From DATGIQ01 sp035295665 (GTDB lineage: Bacteria; Planctomycetota; Planctomycetia; Gemmatales; Gemmataceae), in assembly GCA_035295665.1 (NCBI GenBank), contig DATGIQ010000227.1, positions 1 through 26,111 on the forward strand: a stretch of 26,111 nucleotides of DNA. The letters are read 5' to 3'. The position numbers and the translations under genes are program-made. The notes under the pieces are model-generated. The model was not told the DNA's origin and ran no database searches. It saw nothing but the letters and a program-made list of their open reading frames with translations. The first letter of the stretch is position 1; every line of letters begins with the position of its first letter. Shown here piece by piece: positions 8,290 to 15,813 of this stretch.

Positions 8290-8327
8290 AGGACTTGCGT
8301 CAAATCGATGCAAGTCCTCTTTTTTTT
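8290..8327 (+). terminator. Intrinsic terminator after tRNA-Leu
   Basis: AGGACTTGC (8290-8298) pairs perfectly with GCAAGTCCT (8310-8318) across an 11-nt loop and is followed by C and eight T residues (8320-8327). It ends the tRNA-Leu transcript 12 nt after the mature end. It lies inside the island, so if the island inserted into the tRNA, this terminator came with it or arose there. Confidence 0.9.
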
Positions 8328-8447
8328 GCCATCGCCTTTCCGGGGGCAAAACGGGGGCAGTAAGGCATTTGCATTGGCCTTGCGCGTCGGTGGTTCGGGA
8401 TCGCTTCCCGGACTAAGTTTGAACAACGCCTTTTGCGGAGCCACGCA

Positions 8448-8902
8448 ATGGCCTGGCTCGAACTCGATCCCGATTCGAATTGCTATAAGGTCTGCTTCCG
8501 TTTCGGAGGCAGGAGGTTCAAGCAGTCTGCCAAGACCGATGACCGCATGGAAGCCGAAGTCCTTCTGGGTGGCGTGGAGAAAAACCTCCTCTCCGATGGG
8601 AAACGGTCGGAGAAAACCAAAGCGAACCGCCCCATGACCCTGGAAGGGTTCTTCCAGAAGTACAAGGAGAATCTCCCCCGCCGGCGCGATGGAAGCCAAT
8701 TCCCTGGATATTGTCCAGCTCCACATGAAGCATTTTCTCCGGCATCTGGGCTCCCGGTTCCCTGTTCAGAATCTGACCCTTGCCGTCTTACGTGGAGTCA
8801 CGTTCGCGGGACCGAAAACGTTCCATTAGCCCCGTCATCATGAAGAAGGAAGTCGCGAGCTTCAGCAGCATCTGGTCATGGGGCGCCCAAATGGGATTCG
8901 TG
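8448..8902 (+). pseudogene. Tyrosine recombinase (phage-type integrase) fragment, frameshifted and truncated
   Basis: From ATG at 8448 (GGAG upstream) one frame encodes MAWLELDPDSNCYKVCFRF and RRFKQSAKTDDR, typical of the N-terminal arm-binding region of planctomycete tyrosine integrases, up to YKENLP near 8680. The homology then continues in another frame as AMEANSLDIVQLHMKHFLRH (from about 8686) and, after a second shift near 8780, as YVESRSRDRK and PVIMKKEVASFSSIWSWGAQ. It stops at about 8902. The catalytic domain with the Arg...His-x-x-Arg...Tyr residues is absent, so the gene cannot encode an active recombinase. It sits directly after the tRNA-Leu attachment site, where an island integrase is expected. 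The two frame changes were seen by eye; sequencing error could explain one of them, but not the missing C-terminal half. Confidence 0.75.
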
Positions 8903-9286
8903 ATCCTTGACGGTCTTCTGTTGCGTAAGCAATGCGAGATTGGCGCGGATTCCTGCAAAGTTCGCGTCCAACCGAGCCGCGAAGGCTTCCAGCCCGGCTT
9001 CATCAACAACAAGGTTCCGGCTACACCAGTTCAGGCACGCTTCGATACTCTTAATCGCCTCGGCCAGTGCCATCTTCTCGCGGGGCCTGCAAAGCGTGTG
9101 GGGAAAAGTCAGCCCGAAATCGCCGGCTCGCGCCACCAGGTCCGCTGCGTGACGCTGACAATCCGCCTTGCCAAGCTCGTCGTCGTGTTTGGCGAGTTGG
9201 TGAAGTCGCCTGCGAGCGGCTCGGCACCAGACTTCGAATCCGGCGATGTTTCTTGGACCGTCTTCGGCCAGCAGGAAGTCTGCCAT
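8876..9286 (-). CDS. Small hypothetical protein in the island
   Basis: 136 aa, starting MADFLLAEDGPRNIAGFEVW. The composition is that of a soluble, helix-rich protein with many Ala, Leu and Arg, three or four Cys and no signal peptide or membrane segment. I recognise no family. Coding is supported by a GGAG ribosome site 5 nt before ATG at 9286, a natural amino-acid composition compared with the other frames, and uninterrupted length. Its 3' end overlaps the end of the integrase remnant (8876-8902) on the opposite strand, so the gene may have arrived with a rearrangement that cut the integrase. An 8-bp hairpin lies upstream at 9410-9428. The function is unknown. Confidence 0.55.
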   Translation of the reverse strand: MADFLLAEDGPRNIAGFEVWCRAARRRLHQLAKHDDELGKADCQRHAADLVARAGDFGLTFPHTLCRPREKMALAEAIKSIEACLNWCSRNLVVDEAGLEAFAARLDANFAGIRANLALLTQQKTVKDHESHLGAP

Positions 9287-9409
9287 TGGATCTCCGTCGA
9301 ACAGTCGGTTCGGTTGCAGCTATCGAAACTATGGGCCACGGCGGAAAACTCCGTAGCTTCCGGAATCCTGCCTCACGGCACAAAGCTCCTGGCAGAGTAT
9401 TGCGTGGTT

Positions 9410-9428
9410 CCTGATTCGGGGAATCAGG
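9410..9428. repeat. Perfect 8-bp inverted repeat with 3-nt loop
   Basis: CCTGATTC at 9410-9417 and GAATCAGG at 9421-9428, separated by GGG. No T-run follows on either strand, so it is not a normal terminator. It lies about 125 nt upstream of the minus-strand hypothetical gene and might be an operator or a scar. The rest of the gap 9287-9619 shows nothing else recognisable. Confidence 0.4.
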
Positions 9429-9619
9429 TTCATCTGGGGAATAGTTGCGAATGACGACGGGGCGCTGGTACATTTTCTTTCGAAAGGATGCCCCTTTCAG
9501 GATTCAATTTGCCCCCCTCGGTCATCGGGTCTGCTGTATTCTGGCTGGTATCATGGCAGAGAGCATTTTCTCAAATTTCTTTCGGCATCGTGCCGAGTAC
9601 AACTCCGGAGAGGCGACCC

Positions 9620-9772
9620 ATGGCGGTTATCCCGATTCATCGGCGGAAGCGCATCTTTGGACTTCTCGCCGTTCTCGGGTGGATCGGCGTGGCTTGGGCA
9701 TTTTGGCGGGCGCACTCTGTGCGGCCACGGCAACTGGTACCACTCGAATTGTCCAGCTACTCTGCTATGTAA
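9620..9772 (+). CDS. Possible small single-pass membrane protein
   Basis: A 50-aa ORF with GGAGAGG 6 nt before ATG at 9620. It begins with a basic stretch (MAVIPIHRRKRIF) followed by a hydrophobic helix (GLLAVLGWIGVAWAFW), the pattern of an N-in single-span membrane protein, and ends with a short polar tail. No family is recognised. It may be a real small protein of the island or the truncated 5' end of a larger secreted or membrane protein gene. The long open frame around it extends upstream to 9488 without a better start. Confidence 0.35.
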   Translation: MAVIPIHRRKRIFGLLAVLGWIGVAWAFWRAHSVRPRQLVPLELSSYSAM

Positions 9773-9832
9773 TCTAGGTTTTTGTTGTTATGGCCACATC
9801 ACAAATGGCCTCATCTGATCGCACTTCTTTCG

Positions 9833-9854
9833 TTTATGCGGAGATCCGCATAAA
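9833..9854. repeat. Perfect 10-bp-arm palindrome
   Basis: TTTATGCGGA at 9833-9842 and its exact reverse complement TCCGCATAAA at 9845-9854, with only GA between them. The short centre makes this a protein-binding dyad rather than an RNA hairpin. It lies between the small membrane ORF and the sigma/WD40 gene. It could be an operator for a dimeric regulator or a recombinase/attachment core site of an older insertion inside the island. Confidence 0.55.
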
Positions 9855-9928
9855 AGTAACAACCAGTTCCTCGCTGGTAGAAACTGTGTCAGAGTTTGAG
9901 TAGCCGTACCTTCCTGATTGCAGAGCCG

Positions 9929-9957
9929 AAAAACGGGTCCTGGAAATCCGAAAATAG
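9929..9957 (+). promoter_or_regulatory. Upstream block shared with the second sigma-fusion gene
   Basis: AAAAACGGGTC (9929-9939) and AAAATAG (9951-9957), in this order, also occur before the sigma/thioredoxin gene at 13568-13578 and 13595-13601, with 11 and 16 nt between the blocks. Both sets lie about 100-135 nt upstream of the respective ATG. They may mark a common promoter or simply common ancestry of the upstream regions. Confidence 0.35.
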
Positions 9958-10061
9958 ACAAATCCGTTCCCGAAAAACTCCCGCAAAAAAGTGAGCCACT
10001 CCGCCCCTTCGAGGAACTATCATAGTGGACGGACCGAAGCGTTTGTGAGAGAACAACCATC

Positions 10062-13000
10062 ATGGCTCACGCACAGCTCAGCCTGGTCCTGCGGCACATT
10101 CGCAAGCTGGCCGGTGACGGCAAAGCGAGTGACCGGCAGCTCTTGCACCAGTTTGCCACACGGCATGAGGAAGCCGCTTTCGAGATGCTTATCGAGCGGC
10201 ATGGGCCGGCTATCCTCGGCGTTTGCCGTCGCGTTCTTCGCCGTGAGCAGGATGCTGAGGATGTCTTCCAGGCGACGTTCCTGACCTTGGCTCGTAAGGC
10301 CTCCTCGATCCGGAAGCCGGATTCGCTTGGCTGTTGGCTATACGGCGTTGCTTCGCGTCTGGCGTTCAAGGTGAGGGCGGCTGCCGCGAAGAGGCGGATG
10401 ACGGAATCAATCCGACAACCTGAGGCGCCAACGGCCGGGCAAGAGTTGTGTACGGCGCTCGATGAAGAACTGGCTCGGCTGGCTTGGCGTTATCAGGCGC
10501 CCATCGTCCTCTGCTACTTGGAGGGCAAGTCCCGCGATGAAGCTGCGCGGCAACTTGGGTGGTCGCTCGGCACCCTCAAACGTCGGCTGAATCAAGGACG
10601 CGAGATTCTGCGGGAACGGTTGACGCGGCGCGGGTTGACTTTGTCGGCAGTCTTGACAGCCGCGGGGATTTCCCAAGAGACGGTGCCGGCAGCGCTGGTG
10701 ATTTCAACTGCCAGAGCGGCAATGACGTTTGCGGCCAGTTCGGCCGCAGGTGTCGCCGCCCAGTTGGCCGAAGGGCTCCTGAAAGGTATGTTCCTGGGTA
10801 AGCTGAAGATCGGGGCAGTGTTGATCCTGACCACCGGCTTGGTCGGCGTAGGGGCCGGTTTGATCGCGGATCGAGTGCAGCCCGATGGGCCAGAACCAGC
10901 ATCCGGGATAGCGAAGCCGGAAACAGCGCGGGTGCTAGCCGAAGCCGTCGCAGACCCTGTGCCGATGGTGCAAGGGCCAGGACCAGTCGAGGTCACGAGC
11001 GACCCCCTTCCGGCAAGGGCAGTGCTCCGGCTGGGGACGGAGCGCTTCCGCCACGGCCATTCCATCACTTCGTTAGCCTTCGCTGATGGCAAGCGGATCG
11101 TGGCCACTGATGCGTCAGCGACCTATATCTGGGACGCAGCCACCGGGAGACAACTGCGGCGGATCGGCGGTGATTTTGAGACGGGGTGGCGCTCTGCATC
11201 ACTGTCCGCTGATGGACAACGCCTGGCGACGAGGGAGTACAGGCGTAATACGCTTCACGTCTGGAATCTGAATTCCGGCGAACTGATTCAGCAATTTGGC
11301 CTTGATGGCTTCGCCCTCCTATCCCCCGACGGAAATCTCGTGGCTTCCCGTGACAAGGGCATCATTCACCTTCGGGATATTGGCACTGGTAAAGAGCTTC
11401 GCAGCTGGTTAGCCGATGCGAAGGGAGTGCATCAGTTCGCTTTTTCGCCCAGCGGGACGGTCCTCGTCACGGGCGGCCAAGACAAGGTCATCCACGTCTG
11501 GGGGGTAGCCACTGGGAAGGAACTGCGCATCCTCCGTGGACACACCGATGAAGTCGGGAACGTCGTCTTCTCTCCGGATGGCAAAATCCTTACCTCCGTT
11601 GGCTGCACGGTACAGGAATCTAAGCAATCCAACGGCATCACTCGGGTTTGGCACGCCGACAACAAGGTACATGTATGGGATTTCGAATCTGGCAAGGAAA
11701 TCCGGCAACTGATCGTGCCACGCGGAGATGAAAACAGCAAGCAGGGCGAGTACGCCAATGGCATCATCGGCATGGCCTTCACTCACGATGGCCAAACCTT
11801 GGCGACGGTTGTGTTTCCTCCCACGGACAAGGCGTTCCGCACCTGGGACATGACCACCGGCAAAGAACTTCGTGGATTCGGCCCACCGTTGAGTAGCTGC
11901 TGGTTGGCCTTCTCTCCCGATGGTAAGATCCTGGCCACGGCAGGCAGCAATTCGATCCGATTATGGGACCCCCGTTCCGGCCAAGAACGTGAGCTTACCA
12001 AAGGCCATCAAGGTCCTATTCGAGGTTTGGCGGTTTCACCGAACGGGAGGTTGGTCGCATCGGCGAGCGAAGATGGCACGGTTCACCTTTGGGAGGCCGT
12101 TACTGGCAAACAGATGCGCTGCTTCACTGGCCCCGGTGAAGCCTATGCCGTCACCTTTTCGCCCGACGGTCGCACCGTAGCATCGAGCGCTAACGACAAA
12201 ACCGTTCGCGTTTGGGACATTGCCACAGGCGAGGTAATTCGTCAGCTTCAGGGTGATCAGGACAGGTCGTCATCCCCTCTCTTTACTCCTGACGGAAAAA
12301 CGCTCGCCTGCTCCAGTTCCGAGGGCGTGCTCTCCCTTTGGAACATTGCAACGGGTGAGAGGGTACGCGAATGGCGAGGGGTCGCCGGCCGCTTGGCCTT
12401 CTCGCCGGATGGCAAAATGCTCTATTCCTGCGCTGACAAGAAAGTGCGGGTCTGGGACACCGCGACGGGCAAAGAGATTCGCCAGTTCGTCGCTGGCCAC
12501 GCCGACCGGATTTACCCCGTTGCTTTCGCACCAAACGGCAAGTGGGTCGCATGTTGGGGACAGGAGGAGCTAATCCTGGTGTACGATTTGGCGACTGGGG
12601 AAGAGATTCAGCGGCTTGAGGCTCCGGGCGCCCCTTCGTGCCTTGCTTTTTCTCCGGATAGCCGAACCTTGGCCTGCGGAGAGTCGTCTGGTCGATCAAT
12701 TGTTCTGTTGGAAACGGCGAGCAACCGGACACGTCACCGGTTTGCTGGTCACGGCGGTCGGATTAATGCCCTGGTCTTCTGGCCGGACGGAAAGTTGTTG
12801 GCTTCGGGAAGCCAGGATACTACCGCCCTGGTCTGGGATCTGCTGGGCATTGGTCGCTTACCACGCCAAGAAGCACACCTTTCCGCGGATGCTCTGGGCG
12901 CATGCTGGGCTAACCTGGCAAGTCTCGATGCTTCCACGGCCTATGACGCCATCGGCAAACTGGTTTCCGCTCCCAGGGAATCGGCCTCCTTCCTGGCACA

Positions 13001-13289
13001 GCACCTAAGCGCGGTCCCCTATGACCCGGCCGAGGACTTCCTTCGCCAGACCCTGGAGCGGCGTCCCTCCGCTGAGGTGCGTCACCGCGCCAGCGGCCTC
13101 TTGGCGAAGGTCGAGGGGAGGAACGGGGGATCTGGGTGGCTGCAACGCCTGCGAGCGATTGAGACCTTAGAAGCTATCGCCACTCCGGAAGCGCGTGAAG
13201 TGCTCCAGAAGTTTGCCAGCGGTGCTCAAGACGCCCGGCTCACGCAAGAAGCGAAAGCCTCCCTGGAGCGCTTGGCCAAGCGACCCTGA
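10062..13289 (+). CDS. ECF-type sigma factor fused through a TM helix to 14 WD40 repeats
   Basis: 1075 aa. Residues about 36-110 are sigma-70 region 2 (AFEMLIERHGPAILGVCRRV, DAEDVFQATFLTLARKA, CWLYGVASRLA). Residues about 132-188 are region 4, whose helix-turn-helix is GKSRDEAARQLGWSLGTLKR. One transmembrane helix follows at about 249-268 (LKIGAVLILTTGLVGVGAGL), with lysines on its N-side, predicting a cytoplasmic sigma part and an exported C-terminal part. From about 320 to 945 I count 14 WD40-like repeats (for example LAFSPDGKILATAG...LRLWD type units), enough for two seven-bladed propellers. The last 130 residues are helical, HEAT-like (LEAIATPEAREVLQKFASG). Such sigma/WD40 fusions are known from Gemmata-group Planctomycetes. 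Proposed role: a membrane-tethered sigma factor that directs transcription in response to an outer ligand. The start has GAGAG upstream and matches the start of the paralogue at 13670. Confidence 0.92.
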   Translation: MAHAQLSLVLRHIRKLAGDGKASDRQLLHQFATRHEEAAFEMLIERHGPAILGVCRRVLRREQDAEDVFQATFLTLARKASSIRKPDSLGCWLYGVASRLAFKVRAAAAKRRMTESIRQPEAPTAGQELCTALDEELARLAWRYQAPIVLCYLEGKSRDEAARQLGWSLGTLKRRLNQGREILRERLTRRGLTLSAVLTAAGISQETVPAALVISTARAAMTFAASSAAGVAAQLAEGLLKGMFLGKLKIGAVLILTTGLVGVGAGLIADRVQPDGPEPASGIAKPETARVLAEAVADPVPMVQGPGPVEVTSDPLPARAVLRLGTERFRHGHSITSLAFADGKRIVATDASATYIWDAATGRQLRRIGGDFETGWRSASLSADGQRLATREYRRNTLHVWNLNSGELIQQFGLDGFALLSPDGNLVASRDKGIIHLRDIGTGKELRSWLADAKGVHQFAFSPSGTVLVTGGQDKVIHVWGVATGKELRILRGHTDEVGNVVFSPDGKILTSVGCTVQESKQSNGITRVWHADNKVHVWDFESGKEIRQLIVPRGDENSKQGEYANGIIGMAFTHDGQTLATVVFPPTDKAFRTWDMTTGKELRGFGPPLSSCWLAFSPDGKILATAGSNSIRLWDPRSGQERELTKGHQGPIRGLAVSPNGRLVASASEDGTVHLWEAVTGKQMRCFTGPGEAYAVTFSPDGRTVASSANDKTVRVWDIATGEVIRQLQGDQDRSSSPLFTPDGKTLACSSSEGVLSLWNIATGERVREWRGVAGRLAFSPDGKMLYSCADKKVRVWDTATGKEIRQFVAGHADRIYPVAFAPNGKWVACWGQEELILVYDLATGEEIQRLEAPGAPSCLAFSPDSRTLACGESSGRSIVLLETASNRTRHRFAGHGGRINALVFWPDGKLLASGSQDTTALVWDLLGIGRLPRQEAHLSADALGACWANLASLDASTAYDAIGKLVSAPRESASFLAQHLSAVPYDPAEDFLRQTLERRPSAEVRHRASGLLAKVEGRNGGSGWLQRLRAIETLEAIATPEAREVLQKFASGAQDARLTQEAKASLERLAKRP

Positions 13290-13505
13290 TCCCTGATTTC
13301 GGAAATTACTCTTTCGAAGAAATACTTGCGAGTGACAAGGGGCCGGTGGCTCGCACTTTGGATTTCTCCGACCATTTTGCCCCCCAGGCTCCCATTAGGC
13401 CGAGCAGGCCGAGTGGTCTGCGGATTTCCCATTTCTACGCTGGACCGGCACCGTTCGGCCCATTACTCTGCAAGGAGCCCTCCTTGGCCAATGAGGAGTC
13501 TGCCC

Positions 13506-13601
13506 ATGCGCCATCGATTCGCCGTTATTCTGATTCTTACATCGTGCTACCCAGCCGAAGGTTCGTCAAAAACGGGTCGCTGCAACTTTTTTCCAAAATA
13601 G
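13506..13601 (+). CDS. Tiny secreted/lipoprotein-like ORF, possibly a truncated gene
   Basis: A 31-aa ORF with a good ribosome site (GAGGAG, 7 nt before ATG at 13506). The N-terminus MRHRFAVILILTSC is a signal peptide with a lipobox-like L-T-S-C, so a lipid-anchored or exported peptide is possible. After the signal only about 17 residues remain before the stop, which suggests the 5' end of a larger secreted-protein gene cut when the following sigma-fusion gene was placed here. Its 3' end overlaps the upstream block shared by the two sigma genes. The preceding gap 13290-13505 shows nothing else. Confidence 0.3.
   Translation: MRHRFAVILILTSCYPAEGSSKTGRCNFFPK
13568..13601 (+). promoter_or_regulatory. 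Upstream block shared with the sigma/WD40 gene, with ECF-like AACTT element
   Basis: AAAAACGGGTC (13568-13578) and AAAATAG (13595-13601) repeat those at 9929-9957. Between them lies GCAACTTTT (13582-13590), which resembles the AAC-containing -35 element of ECF promoters. A GTC-containing candidate -10 element (GCGGGTCTG) follows at 13606-13614, about 16 nt further on. This could be an autoregulated ECF promoter. Confidence 0.3.
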
Positions 13602-13669
13602 CCGTGCGGGTCTGCCTGCTCCGAGACACTATGAAGAGGAAACACGAAACCCGCACGAGGACAGCAATC

Positions 13670-15646
13670 ATGGCCAAGACACCGGGAGGCATCCTTCTCC
13701 GCCACATCCGCAAGCTGCTGGCAACCCGCGAAGTACCCGACCAGCAACTCTTGGAGCGATTCATTCAGCGGCACGATGAGATCGCTTTTGAAATGCTCGT
13801 ACAGCGGCACGGGCCTTTGGTGCTCGGAGTGTGCCGGCGCGTGCTCCACCACGAACACGACGCCGAAGATGCCTTTCAGGCAACGTTCTTGGTCCTGGCT
13901 CAGAAAGCGGGCTCCATTCGCAAGCTTGGATCGGTCAGTAGTTGGCTCTACGGCGTGGCCAATCGCATCGCGGCGAAAGCGAGAATGAACGCCGCCAAGC
14001 GCCGCTGTCACGAGGATCGGGCCGAAAGTCTGCCCACAGTGGAGCCTGCGGAAGACGTGAACTGGCGGGAGCTGCGCTCATTGCTGGACGAGGAGTTACA
14101 GCGATTACCCGAGAAATACCGCGCTCCGCTCGTGCTCTGCTACCTGGAGGGGAAGACTCAAGACGAGGCAGCGCGCGAGCTGGACTGGACGCCTGGAGCA
14201 GTCAAAGGCAGGCTGGAGCGGGGCCGCGATGCCTTGCGTACACGGCTGTCTCGCCGCGGCGTCACCTTGTCGGTAGCGCTCCTGGCGACCGTGTTGGCGC
14301 GAAAAGCAACCGTCCAGGCCGCGCTGCTGAATACGACCGTTCGAACGGCCACGCTCATGGTGGCCGGGCAAGTAGAATCCTCAATGATTTCTGTACAGGT
14401 CGCCCGACTCGCGGCCGGAGCGACCCGAGCGATGCTCATGACCAAGGTGAAGGTTGGGGCAGCCATCTTGCTCGTGGCGAGCATGGCCACTGTGGGTACA
14501 GGGATGCTGGCATATGGTCAGCTAGCGGCGAAGCAACGGCAAGAAGAGCCATCCAAGGGAATCGCCAAGGACAAAGGGGAGCTACCTGGGACAACCGAGG
14601 CAGGGCTCAAAGAGGGTTGGGAAAAATCGATTCCGATCCCCGACGCCAACTTCGGAGAGGGGGATACCTATCGCGTGTGGGTAGAGAAGGGATGGTTGCA
14701 AGCCAAGAGGCGGACGAAAGCTGGCCAGACGGATTGGCATATCGTGCTGGCTCGTGCAACCGACCCAGAGCCGCCCACCATTCGTGCTCCAAATGATACC
14801 GTGACAGTAGATATCTCGTACCGCGGTGGGCGCTTTTTCATTCGCGAGACAAGAGACGTTTTGCGGTGCGTTCGGGAGCGGAAACGTGGCACGGACGGCA
14901 CTTGGCCCCGGTCAGATTCCTTAGACGGCAGTTACCGTGGAGCTGGGTCGGCGGGAGGCGCTGACCAACCACCTATGCTAGCCGGTTGGATGAACGACGA
15001 ATGGTTTGTGGTAACCATCGGCCCCACCTCCGAGAGGTTCGATTGCTTACTGAGGCTAAATCCCAAGTCGGAGCGTGGCGCCGGCTATGGTTTTCAAGGT
15101 TTCCGCGGCGATCTAAGAGAGGCTTTTCATGGCGACACGCGGATAATGGACGATGGCGAGTTACTGACAGCCAGGCGCGGTTTGGAGGCTGTCGTCAAGG
15201 CGAAGCATGCCCGTGAAGCAGCTCGCGCCAAGCTCGTGGATGCACCGGCCCCAGCACTGGACGGTAAGGAATGGCACAATGCGGTCCAAGCACTTGCTTG
15301 GAAAGACTTGCGGGGCAAGGTCGTCCTATTGGACTTCTGGGCAACCTGGTGCAGCCCCTGTGTGAAGAAGCTTCCTGAAGTCCAGGCGCTTCATGAAGAG
15401 TTTCAAGGCAAAGGACTGGTTGTCATCGGCATCCATTCCCAGCAGGGGGGCGAGAAGCTGGCGGAGTTCGTGCGAGAGCACAAACTCTCTTTTCCTATCC
15501 TTCTGGATTCGGGTAAGACTGTCGAACGTTTTCTGATCGAAAGCTTCCCCTCCTACATGCTGCTGGACAAGAGGGGGAGAGTAATCCGAGGGGCTTCACA
15601 CGAACTTCCTAAGAAAGGAGAGATCGAGCAGTTACTCGGCAAGTGA
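13670..15646 (+). CDS. ECF-type sigma factor fused through a TM helix to a TlpA-like thioredoxin domain
   Basis: 658 aa. Region 2 (about 36-110: AFEMLVQRHGPLVLGVCRRV, DAEDAFQATFLVLAQKAGSI, SWLYGVANRIAAKA) and region 4 (about 136-196, helix-turn-helix GKTQDEAARELDWTPGAVKG) are close relatives of those in the sigma/WD40 protein upstream. A transmembrane helix at about 261-283 (VKVGAAILLVASMATVGTGM) separates them from a 270-residue linker of unknown fold and a C-terminal thioredoxin domain of TlpA/ResA type. The domain has active site WCSPC (560-564), the DFWATW approach strand and a Pro at about 627 in the cis-Pro position (SFPSY). The domain family normally works outside the cytoplasm, which fits the predicted topology. 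Start: ATG 13670 with AGGA upstream and alignment to the paralogue. ATG 13631 would add 13 residues. The frame open back to 13346 is not coding in my view. Proposed role: redox-linked, membrane-tethered transcription control. Confidence 0.9.
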   Translation: MAKTPGGILLRHIRKLLATREVPDQQLLERFIQRHDEIAFEMLVQRHGPLVLGVCRRVLHHEHDAEDAFQATFLVLAQKAGSIRKLGSVSSWLYGVANRIAAKARMNAAKRRCHEDRAESLPTVEPAEDVNWRELRSLLDEELQRLPEKYRAPLVLCYLEGKTQDEAARELDWTPGAVKGRLERGRDALRTRLSRRGVTLSVALLATVLARKATVQAALLNTTVRTATLMVAGQVESSMISVQVARLAAGATRAMLMTKVKVGAAILLVASMATVGTGMLAYGQLAAKQRQEEPSKGIAKDKGELPGTTEAGLKEGWEKSIPIPDANFGEGDTYRVWVEKGWLQAKRRTKAGQTDWHIVLARATDPEPPTIRAPNDTVTVDISYRGGRFFIRETRDVLRCVRERKRGTDGTWPRSDSLDGSYRGAGSAGGADQPPMLAGWMNDEWFVVTIGPTSERFDCLLRLNPKSERGAGYGFQGFRGDLREAFHGDTRIMDDGELLTARRGLEAVVKAKHAREAARAKLVDAPAPALDGKEWHNAVQALAWKDLRGKVVLLDFWATWCSPCVKKLPEVQALHEEFQGKGLVVIGIHSQQGGEKLAEFVREHKLSFPILLDSGKTVERFLIESFPSYMLLDKRGRVIRGASHELPKKGEIEQLLGK

Positions 15647-15813
15647 TGAGCTTTCCTTCGCTCCGGACGGTAGAAGTGCTGGAGATAGCAGGTACGCCTG
15701 AAGCCCGCCAAGTGTTGGAGCAGCTTGCCAAAGGGGCACCCGAAGCCCGGCTCACGCAGGAAGCAAAGGCGTCCTTGGAGCGGCTTGCCAAGCAGCAGGG
15801 TGACAGGCGTTGA
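15646..15813 (+). pseudogene. 3' remnant of a sigma/WD40-type fusion gene
   Basis: The frame encodes 55 codons whose last 45 closely match the C-terminal tail of the sigma/WD40 protein. LRTVEVLEIAGTPEARQVLE and GAPEARLTQEAKASLERLAK here correspond to the tail segments LRAIETLEAIATPEAREVLQ and GAQDARLTQEAKASLERLAK. It begins with an ATG that overlaps the stop of the preceding gene (TGATG), so it could be translated by coupling, but no ribosome site is seen. The simplest reading is the leftover 3' end of a third family member, partly replaced by the sigma/thioredoxin gene. Confidence 0.65.

Noticed and set aside
13346..13669. Upstream in-frame extension of the sigma/thioredoxin protein
   Set aside because: The paralogue starts at the position equivalent to 13670, the extension has no sigma-factor similarity, and it contains the shared upstream blocks.
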